Shown piece by piece: positions 24,371 through 36,678 of a stretch of 64,000 nucleotides of DNA. Positions within the stretch are counted from its first letter, which is position 1. Every line of letters starts with the position of its first letter. The stretch is from Diadema setosum (Eukaryota; Echinodermata; Echinoidea; Diadematoida; Diadematidae), in NCBI GenBank assembly GCA_033980235.1, contig CM067059.1, positions 20,160,100-20,224,099 on the forward strand. The letters are read 5' to 3'. Made by a program: the position numbers and the translations under genes. The notes under the pieces are model-generated. The model was not told the origin of the DNA, did not search any database, and worked only from the letters and a program-made list of their open reading frames with translations.

Positions 24371-27300
24371 CCCCATCCTCCAAAAAATGGGCGGGGTTGT
24401 CCTGCTGAAAAAATTATTCGCCACTCACCGACCACCATCGAAAAAACCTTGCGAGAGCACAGCGTCTTGGATGGAAATTGAAATTTTGCAGCATACATGT
24501 CTACACATCAGCTGTCTGTTGATGCTCCGCTGTAACCACTGACTGACTACCATGTATGGGTTTCTGGTATAAAGTAGAATTACCTGAGTGTCCCTACTTG
24601 TATGACTGAATGGAAGTAGAAATTACAAAAAACAAAACACAGCAACTCTCAGCAACCAGTCCCTTCTTTCACCAGTAGTAGTAGTTTCACACAGGACATA
24701 TAACAACAGATGGATCCATTGAGTGCACCCATACATTGTACTCTGTGATGTTCTATGGCTATTCCTTAACACATAGCCATCAACAGATTGCCTCCAGTGT
24801 CATGAGAATTTAATGCTGAAGATCAACAGCAAATTTTGATAAAAGCAAAGATTTTGATGACATAAATTATGTAACATACACATGCATACAGGTATACTTC
24901 CAGTAAGAAGAGCCCACCTGTTTTAGCAACATTACAAAGACACTGCTAGGCCCGTAAAATTCAAGTTGCCATAGGATTTTGTTGATGAAAGAATTTGTCG
25001 AAAGAATTTGTCAATGAGACCAGCCCTATAGCAGCATGAAATGTCCAGTAAGATTCTGACAACAAAAATTCATCTCATTAGAAAGTCTCCATAGGAAACT
25101 GATCACGTGCACAAAGTCCAACATACATTCCCGACTGTGTGAATGCACTACATGAAAGTTAAATCACTACCCAAACTTGCTTTCAGAAAAATTCTTTCGT
25201 AACAGAGTATGACATCAGTGTTGTCCACATACAAGGGCTGATGATTTTTTTCTTTTAATATATAATGTACTTTTTTTTTTAATTAAAAAAATTATGCATG
25301 CATATTATATGATTACAATTGACAAAAAGTTTGTCCACAACCCTTCAAATGCCCAATCACTAAGCTTAACTTGCCAAACTTATTCATCAACATTCACAAA
25401 TCTATCCAAACTTGACCTGGTTATGAAGTTAGCCCACTCAGGTGTAGCAATGTGGATCAGTCCAACAGGAAGGCAATAGTAACACAATCAGGACTAGGGG
25501 ATTTGGGGAAATGGGTAATTTTTAAAATTTATTGACAGTTACTTTCCAGATATCTATGCAAATCAGCGAAGTAGCCCAGCGTGCATGTCAACTGGTGAAC
25601 AAAGCACAGGAAGGGTGGTGATATAATTTTTTTTTTTTTTAAACAAACTACCAAGAATACTGTTTGTTTGGGTTTTTTTCTTCTATGCAAGAGACAAAAG
25701 TGAAGGGGATATTTCTGGTGATTGTTACAATCTGTACCTGGTTCTTTGAACACCTCAGTGCAAACAACGATACCTAATGCTTCCCACTGCTTGACCAATG
25801 GGTACTTGATTGCAGTGAGTACTAAATATCTCACTTGAGGCTGACGATTAGGGCCAGTTTTCAGTTCGTATATTCACATCTGGGATATTTTCCCCCCAGG
25901 ACCTGATGACAAGCAATCTGGTACAACTGTTTACACTCCATGCATCTTTAATTCTTGGATTCTGGTTAGCAAACATTCACTGTTGCTATGTTACGCAAGT
26001 ATTGGCCATCATTTGATTGTGAGTATAACTGTTGCTCTACAGGCACACACAGAAATATGAACATACTGGTATATCGGAATGGGGTGATTTAACAGGTTGG
26101 CCAAGCCTCAGTGTGTGTGATATTTGGAAGATTGTTAATGCAGACCTTGAATTACCTGGGCGGCAAAAGGCAATTTGCCACAATGCCCTATCAAAGCCCT
26201 AACAAAAGCATTGACTAATCATTCGATTAAAAATGCAATCACAGAAATACATGAAAGGTCTCGTATGCCCAGACAAATTCTTTACGAGTAGGTCCTATGA
26301 GATGCAGCCATCACCCGGTTAGACAGCAAAATCATGACAATTAATTTCAAGCTCATCAAAACTGCTTATTACTTTTCAAAGTTTTGGCTGTCAACATTCG
26401 TTCGTGGGTGTTTTTTGTTTTGTTTTGTGTGTTTCTTTTCCTCCTGAAAGACGTAATGATTTCTTCGTATTGAACGTAAAGTGTTTACCGTAACTCATCT
26501 GTGGTGCATTCGATCCATCAAACTGCAGTAACTTCTAAGGCAGGAACACATGGCGCATTCCTTTAAACTTGAAAGTGAAACCACGTGTTTTGCACATCGG
26601 CACATCAACACACAGCGCATAGCACACACACTTTTCATAGTTTGGTATGTATGGCAGACTTTCGGATTCCAGTCAGGGGAAAAGAAATTGGAATACTTCG
26701 GAAAATGATGATGTTTAAAATCCAATTAAATGAAAAAGCCTGAAAACGACGTATGATTTATGTTTTATAGTATACAATAATTGGAAACACCCAACAGAGT
26801 TTTGCATTCGCTCACACAAAAGCTCACTTGAGAAGATGAAAGCATTCCCCCTCCCCTGCTAGGTAGTGGAAGTTTCCATAACCAGCCCAGCAAGTTTTAG
26901 GTACATAGATGCACTAGTACACATTCTTTGCGAGCAAGTAAGCAATCAATTAATGCTGAACATTGCATAGTTTGGAATCTTTATCGTGCTGATGACCAGC
27001 TCGGTACTTTGGCATGTGTCGTAATGTTATGTTTAGAGCCTGTAGGCCTCATAAGTCGGCGAGTTTATTTCAAAATAATAGCAAAAAGAGGAAGATTGAA
27101 ATATATGAATTATAACGGGAAAAAAAATACGAATTTTGGAGCAGCTGAGTACTAATTTGTGCTTCCAAAAGTTGGCAGCTCTGCAATGATCTCCCAGGTT
27201 TGATCTCAACCAGTGTTTTCTCTCCACCAACTGAACAGCTGCGCTTCAATTGGAGTCCACTAAATCTACTGGACATGTACCTGTGAATGAAAATGGTTTT

Positions 27301-28070
27301 TCTCTCTTCTCTAAATGGACCATTTTCATCATATTTCTTTCTTTCTTGAAAGACGTAATTAAATGTGGTCTACACTGTCACTAATCAAACTCAAACTGAG
27401 GTGAGCCCTTAACCATGTAAAGTACAGCAATGAATGATTGGAAATAATTGTCCCTAATGCGAAAGTTTGGAAGCCATTTCATATATTTTTTTTTTTGGGG
27501 GGGGGGGTGCCTTGGTGCCCTTTCAAATTTTTTGGGTTTTGCCTTGGTGCCCCTCTGACTTGCCTTGCTGGCCTTAAAAAAATATTGAGAGAGCGTGCCC
27601 CCAAAACCGAAAATTGCCTGCCCCTAAAATTGGCGAAATTCGAGGCCTGTAATGGTTCTATAGATCAAGTTATATACACCCAAAATGCTATGTTATGCTA
27701 ATATCATTCCATATCATTCCATATGGGAAAATATATTCCTACATGTGGTGTATAACTACAAATAGGTATGCACAAACAATGAATATCAAAAGTCTGCTGC
27801 ATGCATTATCATCGTAGCATGTTATTATCTGTTTGAGAAAAATGGCATTTCATTGTTCACGAGCATATACAAAGGCTGTCTTCATCCTCATATTTTTGAA
27901 AAGAAGGAAACATACATGGTATGTAGATACATACTACAAGGACGAATGCTGTGGAAATGATCGAGAGGGGGGAAAAATAGGGCATCAAGGGATGTGCACT
28001 GTACATACTCCACTATTCAATATAGTACAATTACTCAGCAGCGGAGCTTTAAATAGACCAGACTTTCTGC
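24371..28070. other. intronic stretch, nothing recognised
   Basis: Mostly unique AT-rich sequence. A G run (27496-27508) sits inside a short TGCCTTGGTGCCCC-type repeat (27500-27560). No exon, tRNA or complete mobile element was found. Confidence 0.5.
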
Positions 28071-28077
28071 AGCCTGC

Positions 28078-28165
28078 TGTAAACAGGAAGATGGAGTGCC
28101 TCGGAGAGAGGGCTGAATCATGCTGGACCGTCAGTTGTCGGAGGATGTCTCTACTTTCCAGGGTG
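28078..28165 (+). promoter_or_regulatory. FOX/ETS-like composite module, copy 2
   Basis: The identical 15-mer TGTAAACAGGAAGAT lies at 28078-28092, then GCTGAATCAT at 28112-28121 and GAGGATGTCT at 28141-28150. Between the blocks the two copies are only loosely alike, so either a duplicated module has diverged around constrained sites or this is a small repeat family. Confidence 0.35.
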
Positions 28166-30000
28166 GGGGAGTAGTTGGGTGGTGATGGTGGGGGTGGGGA
28201 GAAAGGAGAATTGATGAAAATGAGCGAACGCACCCACGGAAAGCCGGTAGTATACAATCCTGTACCAAATGTAATTATAAGATCATGCTTGGAACACAGA
28301 GATTAAACAAGTTTCATGAGTACCAGCACCTCATGCACAATGCGACAGATACTGCCAAATTAGATATTTCCACACCCTCATTAACTGGGTAAAATGCATG
28401 CCACAACCCTTCTCTGGCCTGAAAAACAGTAAAAAGTAAACATCACAGCCTAAAGTTCTGTCTAAAGCACAAACACATTCCAGAGAGTCTAAAATTAGAG
28501 ACTACCAAAATTTGCTGTGCGAACAGCACCAAAATGGACAACATGCACACAGCCAAGTAGATATGTAGTCACCTCTTTTGTGTTTGTTTTCTCTTCCACA
28601 TAATTGTCACTGTGGATTTTGCAACGGAGTCCCTCCATGTGATTGCTCAGTACAATCACTACCAGGATGAGGAAGAATATCTCACTAAACTGGATAGATT
28701 GAATAAACCCTGGATATTTCTGGAAGGGATTATTCGTTCGCTTGGTTTGTTTTGTTCATCTATTCACACAACCCTTTTCAGAAAGTGCATGTGCCCCAAC
28801 GATTCTGCCGTACTGCGCAGAGCTAGCCACAAAATTCAAATACTCTCATGTGTAAACATCAACAGGTGTAACACATGAAGAATGTTTACAGCACACCTAT
28901 GGCTGGAGTAATAAGAAAACCTTTTCCATGCTAAGGTCTCCATCCACAGATACATATCTAGCTAAATGAATGATTGATCAATATCAAAATATACATTAGT
29001 AAATGCATAAGAGAAAGATGAATAGAAAACTTAATAAAAATATGAATAAAGAAAGAACAAAAAGTGTATATATATATGCATTAATTGAATACATAATGAC
29101 TTTGGTATTAATGAGCTTAAGCTGAAGTTCTCATGTTCTCACAACAAAATAATCAATGTACAGTATATTTGGATAAGAATCTTGCTGCTTATCAGGTAAG
29201 TCAACAAGTATATCAGGTGACTTTGACAACATAGTTATGTTGTTTTCATATAAAAATGCCTACCATTCCAGTCAGATACACTTAGTGTTAGTACCTACAG
29301 ACAATAAAAATCATTTTCGAGTTTGCAGTTACAAGTAATATGCTCACTGCCAGCCCATAGTACACTTTTCAACAGCCACTCCTGCTCCTCAATGAATGTT
29401 TATTTTGTAACCCATCAACTGAATCATTTTGCCTCTTTCATAATGCCAGAAAGAGTTGGATGAAGACATTTCATTTAGGGTATTTTGATGTAACTCAAAG
29501 TTGATTTTTTTTACGAAGTTGTTTGCATGCTTGTTTATGTATCAAATGTGTGTGTATTTTCTGTTTGTTTGTCTGCGCATATTGATTATTTTCACAGAGG
29601 AAAACAACAATAATAGCCAAGCATACAGTGGTTCCTCAAATACACATTTATTTGTATTTGTGATCCATCACACATGATGTTGTAAACTGTTTGTCAGCTA
29701 GTGAGTGATTGATGGCCCACTGCTTGCCTATTCTGATATCATTCTAAAAGGATTGCACTGCCTATACCCTACCTTCAGGCCACATACTGTTTTTATAAAA
29801 TGGGTTCAAGAATGTAGCCAATAGGAAGCGCTGAAATGAGACACACCTCCTTCCTTTACTTCAGTACTATTGCACTGCCTGTAATCCTATGGTAGATTGC
29901 CGATCGTCTGTGCGCGCGGCGGCTCCTTTGATGAATTGCATGCATACGCGTACGCGCTGTCAATCCTGTAAACAACTTCTAGATCGGGCTGCCGGCCGGC
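28166..30000. other. intronic stretch, nothing recognised
   Basis: Unique AT-rich sequence. An 88-codon open frame at 28612-28878 (+) looks protein-like in its first half but lacks splice or start context. CpG density rises from about 29905 into the palindrome. Confidence 0.5.
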
Positions 30001-30172
30001 GGCTAGCCTTTAAACAAGGCGACTCGCTCTGCGTGCCCCCGTATAGCGCGTTTACCCCACAAACCTGTTGGCCGGCGAGTAGTGGAGCGAGCCACTCGCC
30101 GGCCAACAGGTTTGTGGGGTAAAGCGCTACACGGGGGCACGCAGAGCGAGTCGCCTTGTTTAAAGGCTAGCC
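30001..30172. repeat. GC-rich near-perfect palindrome, about 80-base arms
   Basis: The left arm 30001-30080 and right arm 30094-30172 are reverse complements with one single-base indel and one substitution. They are separated by 13 bases (AGTGGAGCGAGCC). The outer ends start GGCTAGCCTTTAAACAAGG and the pairing continues loosely into GGCCGGC-type flanks. The arms hold many CpG dinucleotides in a CpG-poor intron. No TTAA or other clear target duplication was found at the tips. Confidence 0.9.
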
Positions 30173-30614
30173 GGCGGCCGGCCTGCGCCTGTCTTCCCTT
30201 GTGCATAACATATGTGGCGTACGTATACTGTTTATACGTACACTTTGTACACTAGTACAGTAGACCAAGCGTTATGGGACCGGACGCGTACATGGAGTCA
30301 CTTTGAAGAGCAAATCCAACGATTTATCAGGTTAATTCTCACGCCGTTTTCAGAGTATGTTGTCTAGTAGGCCTATATGAGGAGTCTATATCAAGTCTTT
30401 AAGGTAAAGGGTGCATATTCTATGTAAAATAAGTAAGTTTTCATGCGGGTGTCCGGAAACCCAACCCCCATTATACTTATATACTGTTTGTGCGGGACTT
30501 CCGCGAGTGCGACGTGCGTAAAAGTTTGGGACGAACATCTTCGGACGTCTTGACCCACAAAGGTACGTGAAAAACGCTGAAAAATGATGTTAGTTTTCGA
30601 ATTTTCGACCCATT

Positions 30615-30798
30615 TTATAAAACAAATGATGCACAGGATTATTTCGTGGCGTTAGTGTAGGCGTAGCTCACTCTCGGGTATTTACAATGTAGTGCAACAT
30701 GCACTCGGCTTCGCCTCGTGCATGTTTCACAATTGTAAATACCCTCGAGTGCACTACGCCTACACTAATGCACTCTATCCTGTGCATCATTTGTATAA
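30615..30798. repeat. second foldback element, about 85-base arms
   Basis: The left end TTATAAAACAAATGATGCAC pairs with GTGCATCATTTGTATAA on the right. Inner arms GTGTAGGCGTAG / CTACGCCTACAC, GGGTATTTACAA / TTGTAAATACCC and CATGCAC / GTGCATG also pair. They close on GGCTTCGCC at 30707-30715. Arms are somewhat diverged. A fragment with the same terminal motif GTGCATCATTTGTATAA occurs at 42358-42374, suggesting a dispersed family. Confidence 0.8.
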
Positions 30799-30989
30799 CG
30801 AGGTATGATGGATAGAATAAATTTTGCTTCAACACGCCTGTGCTTATGAGGAGTATGTTTTAATTTGTGATTATCAGGAGTATAAGTCAGAAGCACATAA
30901 TATTTTTACATGTATATAATTATATTTTTCAGTGTCATTTTTAGAGCTTTATTGGGGAATTGAAAGCAAGTGAAAAGTTAGTATGAAAA

Positions 30990-31500
30990 AAGAGAGAGGC
31001 ATTTTACAAGGTCAACTTTGAAAATGTGATAAAAATCGGATAAAAATTAGGAAAGTTGTACAGTTCCAAAGTTTTTCTAACTGAACAGTCAATATAAAAA
31101 GGCAAATTAGTGAGTTGAGAGTATCATCCCCTCACAACTTTCTGTACAGTTTGAACATCTTGAAATTTCCATCTTTTTTGTTTGTTTGTTTTTTGATTTT
31201 TTGTTTGTTTTTTATGAAAAATTGCCTCAATGTCAAATCCCAATGTATCTGACTGATCATTATTTTGAAGTTATTCAGCCTGGAATAACATTACATTTAC
31301 ACCTTACTGCAGAAAAACTGAATGCTTGTTAGGATCTTTTTTCAATAAATGTAAAATTATGAGGTGATGACATCATTAGCTCACTCATTTGCATACCCAC
31401 ATCAGCTGTTCAACTGATTCCCAAGAAATAGCACAACTTCACATTCTAAAAACTTCTCAAATTTTATTCAATTTTGATCAAATTTTCACTATTGTGCTTA
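30990..31500. mobile_element. probable decayed hairpin MITE
   Basis: The left part (AAAAATCGGATAAAAATTAGG, CAAATTAGTGAG, CATCCCCTCACAACTTTC) and right part (GATGACATCATTAGCTCACT, CAAATTTTATTCAATTTTGA) have the palindromic style of the other MITEs, with a TTTG repeat in the middle. Ends are not resolved. Confidence 0.35.
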
Positions 31501-32085
31501 TAACATATTACTTCTTCCTTTTTAGATTAACTCTTCACTGGCCCAGAATACTCCATTAACATAGATAATCTACTTGGCCTTCTGCCAGAAGCTCTGGCTT
31601 GAGTGAAATTCAATGACATTTAAATTATTCTAAATGCAATTGCTTCAGCAGCACAAAAGAGAGTTCCTCCAAGGATATTCAGAGGAAATATTTAGACTGA
31701 TACAGACTGTTTATTTCATTTATTTCATTTTATTTATTTTTTTTTTTGTAATCTGTCACAGACAATGCTCGCTGGATGAAACATGTGGAAGTGGCTCTAC
31801 AAGGTTGGCTCATTTGTTGCCAGTGGGGCATCCTTTATACTTCAGTAAACACAGAGTTTGTGCATGACCTCAACAGTTGTCTGGGCCATTCTCCGAAAAA
31901 GTGTGCAATTACCGTTGTAGAAATGACAAAAATTCAACATCAGAGATTTCATTTACTTTTCATGATTTCAGAAACTTCAATCCCTTACGAATACAAAACA
32001 ATCAATGGGTGATTTTTGAGAGCCCATACTTTTCCTAGAAACATTTCCAAACGTAGAGTCCTTTTTTGCATGTTAAAACCAAATA
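31501..32085. other. intronic stretch, nothing recognised
   Basis: Unique AT-rich sequence; no exon or repeat boundary recognised. Confidence 0.5.
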
Positions 32086-34099
32086 TCAGATACGTTACCA
32101 GAGGTAGCATCTTACAAAACTGTAGATTGTCTGCTTATTTCTTGCTTTAAAATGGCAATGATAATGTAAAACTACAAGCTTAAACATCTACAAGCATCGT
32201 GGAAACATTTTGGAGTCAGCTTTGATCTAATCTGTAATAAGAATGATCGTAATTTATAAAATGAAGGCTAAATAAAAATCAAGAACATGTACATATTTCG
32301 GCTTGAAATATGTTGCCCTAATCTAACTTTTTACCTGCATTTGAATTATAACAATAATCTCATTGATTATGTATGCAACTTTATGAACAAGTATTAAACT
32401 TCTCATAAATAGCAAATGCCAGGTAACATCTCTGCCAGATTAAATACATTTCGGATTGAAAGAAGAATGGTGTGTGGTAACGTATCTGACGCATCAGACG
32501 TTCCGTTAGTATACAATTTTAAACCCAACACCAATCATGCCAATATATTCATTTTAACTTGTCACAATATGAGTATTTTCGTTAAAACACCACACTTCTA
32601 AACGTAAAGAATGTTCTCGTCATAGATAGAAGATGAGATCATTCTTCAATAAAACTTTGAGATGAACGTGAAAATACGAGAGTCAGGCAGGTACAATTCC
32701 ACAATGCTTCTTTTCTGATATAGTTCCGAAATTTTGTTATTATGATACACGGAAGATAGTAAGAATGAAATTGGAAAAGATATAAGCAAGTGATAAATAT
32801 AAATTCAATTTCCTTTGTTCCTGTCTGTAATAAATTACGTCTGAAGAACCAATAAGTGATGGTAACGTATCTGACAAAGTATTTATGTTTACTGACATAA
32901 TAAACTACCGATTTACATCAAACCCCGATCACTCAAACATGTGATTCAAAAACCTGATGCAAAACGTTAGACATTGTTAGACATTAAATCCTATCGTCAT
33001 TTTCAGAACATAACCTGCAACGAAGGGAGTGATCTTGACTTTAACCATAATACTAACCCTATTTTATGTAAATAAGATGCAACATTATAATGAAAGGTAA
33101 TAATGAAAGGTAGACCGTTCATGTAGTTGCGTTTGCTGTGAAGTTGAAAAAAAAAAAAAGGTGGGTACCAAAACTCAGCCTCTAAAGTCTTTCTATGTTA
33201 TTGTGGAACAAAACACGCACACAGACACACACACAAACACAACAACACAGAAAGAAAATGAATTTGTAACATGCCTGACGGCACTTTTTGTAAATGCCAC
33301 AATAAGTGATAGCACATTTCTGGTTTAGATGAGTATAGGTTTTAAACTTTTGCAAGATAATCGAAATCCACTTACACGAAATACTTTACAGCATATAACT
33401 CTAAGAAGAATTAAGTATTTAATTCATGGAAACGGTTTTGAAATGACTGAGATGTCCAAAATAAAGTACAAGAAAGATGTCCAAATAAAAGGAAATGAGC
33501 CACCACATTTTGTTAGAAACTCATTGTTTTACTTTATATTGGATATATCAGCCATTTCAAAACCGATTTTCATCAAATAAACTTCTAATTCCTCTTAGAA
33601 CTATCCTCCTAGCAAGTCATAATAAGAGAGCATGTTGTAAACCGGTTAAATCCGCGCGCAAAAGCGCGGGGCGGATAACCTTGCTGCACAATACATTTTA
33701 TTGGTAACGTATCTGACATGTTTGATGGTAACGTATCTGACGTGCCATTACCGTTCTCATACTATTATCTACTAAAATATTCATTTTCTCAAACACTTTC
33801 TGTTGTGTGATTAATCATTACCTTAAGTATTCAAAAGCATCTGAGCTTCGTTTTTATTTACAGCATACTTTTTTCTAAATGAAGCAAAGTTTAAGTAACA
33901 TATCTGATATCAGCTTATCGTAACATGAGGCTTCCGCGGCTTCGGATCAGTTTATTTTTTTTAGTAACAAGAGATTCAATGAATAAATCATGGTTCCATG
34001 TATGCGTTAGGTTGACTTTGTTTAACACATGAAATTACACTGCCATGCGGCATTTCTTTGATCTTCTCTCAAGAGTCTGAAAAAAAGTAACGTATCTGA
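32086..34099. repeat. dispersed cluster of seven GTAACGTATCTGA motifs
   Basis: Copies: 32086-32099 (minus strand), 32476-32490, 32861-32875, 33703-33717, 33727-33741, 33895-33907 (one change, CATATC) and 34087-34099. Five extend at least to GGTAACGTATCTGA and four to GGTAACGTATCTGAC. Flanking sequence differs between most copies, so this is not an ordinary tandem array. Two copies share AAGTGATGG or TTGATGG just upstream. No described site that I know matches the full 15-mer. Confidence 0.85.
33395..33595. mobile_element. internal segment related to the family-2 MITE
   Basis: Inverted arms GGTTTTGAAATGACTGAGAT and ATCAGCCATTTCAAAACCGA, with GTCCAAATAAAAGGAAATGAG between them, parallel 6718-6835 closely. 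Outer TTAA ends are lost. It sits inside the GTAACGTATCTGA cluster. Confidence 0.6.
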
Positions 34100-34988
34100 T
34101 TGCGATTTGGCGACATGATATAAATTATCTCTTAGAAAAATATCAAACATCATATTGTTATGTAATATTATTTTTCATTCAGGCACTCGTGGGGCAATGT
34201 AATGAGGTACAAAAAATTTGATCTGAATGATATGTTAACAAGTAACAACTTGTTATATGAACACTTCCTGTCCTGGCGACGTGGGGTTTTTAGGGTTACA
34301 TCAAACTTCGGATCGTATTTCTAATATTATCCCGGATGTCCCAATAGCTTTATTGATATGTATTTTACAGGTCTGACCTCTCAGATGAATTTAAGTAAAA
34401 AATTTGATTTCTGAGGGACAAAATATCGATTTAAACTGTATAAACATGCTGGCGACATGAACATCGCAGTTTTGCACACTTTTTGGGAGAATGGCCCATC
34501 TACGGTACTTCTGCTGTAATGCCAGAGGGCTATTACAGAGTTGCCTTTACACGGGCAGGGCTGCTTATCTCAGCAGATCAAAGGACACATTCATACGCAG
34601 TAAAAAAGCAAAAACAAGAAAAACAAACACACCCCCCACCCCCACAAAAAAAAGAAAAAAAATCATATTTGGTTAAAATATTGGAAATTCTACGTACTAA
34701 GCATGCTTTTAAAAAAAAAGCATTAAAATTAATAAAACATTTTCCATAAAAAAAAAAAACATGTAGTACTGCTTTATTATTGGACTATAAAAAAGGAACA
34801 TGTTACAGAAAGTAAAATCATACGAGTTGGCAGCTCCACATGGGGTGAGTGGGCAGCCAGATCTGATGGTACATATCTAGGTTTGATGTGAATATAGTAC
34901 ATGTATAGATGTGCCATTAACACTATCCACCCATGCATGAAGCAACAACTTGCTAGGCTGTCCTAGTGGCACTGACTCACTTCTCCAT

Positions 34989-35052
34989 AGACAACTAAAG
35001 CACAACATACATTTGATGATAGACAACTAAAGCACAACATACATTTGATGAT
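34989..35052 (+). repeat. exact 2 x 32-base tandem duplication
   Basis: Two adjacent identical copies of a 32-base unit beginning AGACAACTAAAGCACAACAT. It is recent or an assembly duplicate. Confidence 0.95.
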
Positions 35053-35261
35053 AAAATGCATGAATGTAAGTCTTACAGTCCTACAAAAAGGAAATATTGC
35101 TACACACACACACACACACACAAGGTCTAGGGCTCTGTTGCATAAGAAGATGCAATCAAACAACAAATCAGAAATCAAACTGAAGTCAGGTATCAGCCAA
35201 TCAGAATCGAGTATACAGAAAAATCAGAACTGACTACACAGAGACTTATGCTTATTTTCTG

Positions 35262-35860
35262 ACATATGATGCAATATTTGGTACCCTGGGGTACCAAATG
35301 AAAATTCGCCATTTTGTTGAATTAATTATTTTTTTTTCAGCGCTGTACCCTGGCTTACCAAAAAATGTGTCAAAATATTTTTTAGTATTATTTTGATATT
35401 ATTATGCACAAAAATGTTTTCTTATTTGTGATTATGCAACAATTAATGTATGCAACTAATAATTATTTTCTGCTCTGAACCTTTTTTCTTTCGCATTTCA
35501 TCTCTTATTATCGACCATTCGCGCACGCGTAGAAGATTATAAAGATGGCAGCCCACATGATCAAATTTTGAAGAAATACAGTTGATTTTGGGGTGAATTT
35601 TCTGGGCTTTCGGTGATTATCTTTTTTTTCTGAAAAATAAAAGTTACGGTAGATGATGTTTACAAAACGGTGTGGTGTTAGAAATTGCTTCGAAAAACAC
35701 CTATGGTGCTAGTTCTTTGCGACGACTTTGCCGTATCCGAATTCGGAATCGGCGTATCTGAATTCGGATATGCATTATAAATAATGGGCATGAGGTGGCG
35801 TTATACAACGCGGTACCCCGGGTTACAACGGTACCCCGGTGTACGGCGTGCCGAATCATA
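35262..35860. mobile_element. repeat family F, GGTACCC-ended, about 600 bases
   Basis: The left end CATATGATGCAATATTTGGTACC and the right end, reverse-complemented, CATATGATTCGGCACGCC..GGTACC form an inverted terminal structure. Inside are further GTACC(C/T) motifs and an AATTCGGA-rich CpG patch at 35740-35770. The stretch at 35281-35350 is the undisturbed version, in opposite orientation, of the sequence that flanks the nested insertion at 59500-63240. Confidence 0.6.
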
Positions 35861-36235
35861 TGTTTGATCTCGACTTTTATGCAACAGGGCCAAGGAAGAC
35901 TATAAGCTATCCTTTTTAATTAATAGTTCATGGACCTTGGTACCAATCAATTAACAGAGATCAGTACTGCTTTATTCTGATATTAGCAAATCTTAGTATG
36001 TTGTATTTCAAAATCTACATCCAACCCCTCTACTCATAGCCTCCAATAACTCTCATTAATGATGGATAAGAAAAATGGGGAAAAAATAATGAAATGAAAT
36101 GATATCAAACAAACCTCAATCGCCAAAAACAAACATCAGATTAATAGGGCAACTGTGGAATGAATCTACAGGTATATGTAACAAGTATTCAAAAATGTTC
36201 TAAAATGCCTGTGTATATTTCAGAATGTATGTGCA

Positions 36236-36272
36236 CAGACATAGACACAGACACAGACACAGACACACACAC

Positions 36273-36313
<41 letters not shown>

Positions 36314-36641
36314 ACCACTATCACATAAATGAAGATAATGAGGGTAATAGCATCAAGCTGCAACCTGACTTCTTTTGTGACTTCCATAAAATGCACTCAG
36401 CTGAGACACATAAGACGAATGCTCCTAACATAATTACTCATCCATCATCATTTAAACAGCGAAAAGAATTCTCTACACAACAAACATGCACACAACACAT
36501 AAAAACATATGAAACACACGAAGCCATAAAAAATAAGAAAAATATACCATCAATACAAAAACAAGAAAACATACAAATGATTATGATACAAACATACATG
36601 ATTAGAAAACTATCATGAAAATAAACAAATACACACTAAAG

Positions 36642-36677
<36 letters not shown>
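36236..36677 (+). repeat. (CA)n microsatellites
   Basis: GACA/CA repeats at 36236-36312 and (AC)n at 36643-36677, with unrelated sequence between. The 152-codon open frame through this area is a repeat artefact. Confidence 0.95.

Positions 36678-36678
<1 letters not shown>

Noticed and set aside
28612..28878. Plus-strand 88-codon frame with ESLHVIAQYNHYQDEEEY
   Set aside because: No start codon in good context, no acceptor before it or donor in it, and the second half reads like random sequence.
32086..34099. Possible CRISPR-like array from repeated GTAACGTATCTGA
   Set aside because: Spacing is irregular (10 to 800 bases), one copy is inverted, and the genome is eukaryotic.
36160..36618. 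152-codon plus-strand frame with Thr-His repeats
   Set aside because: Translation of (CA)n repeats joined to AT-rich sequence.
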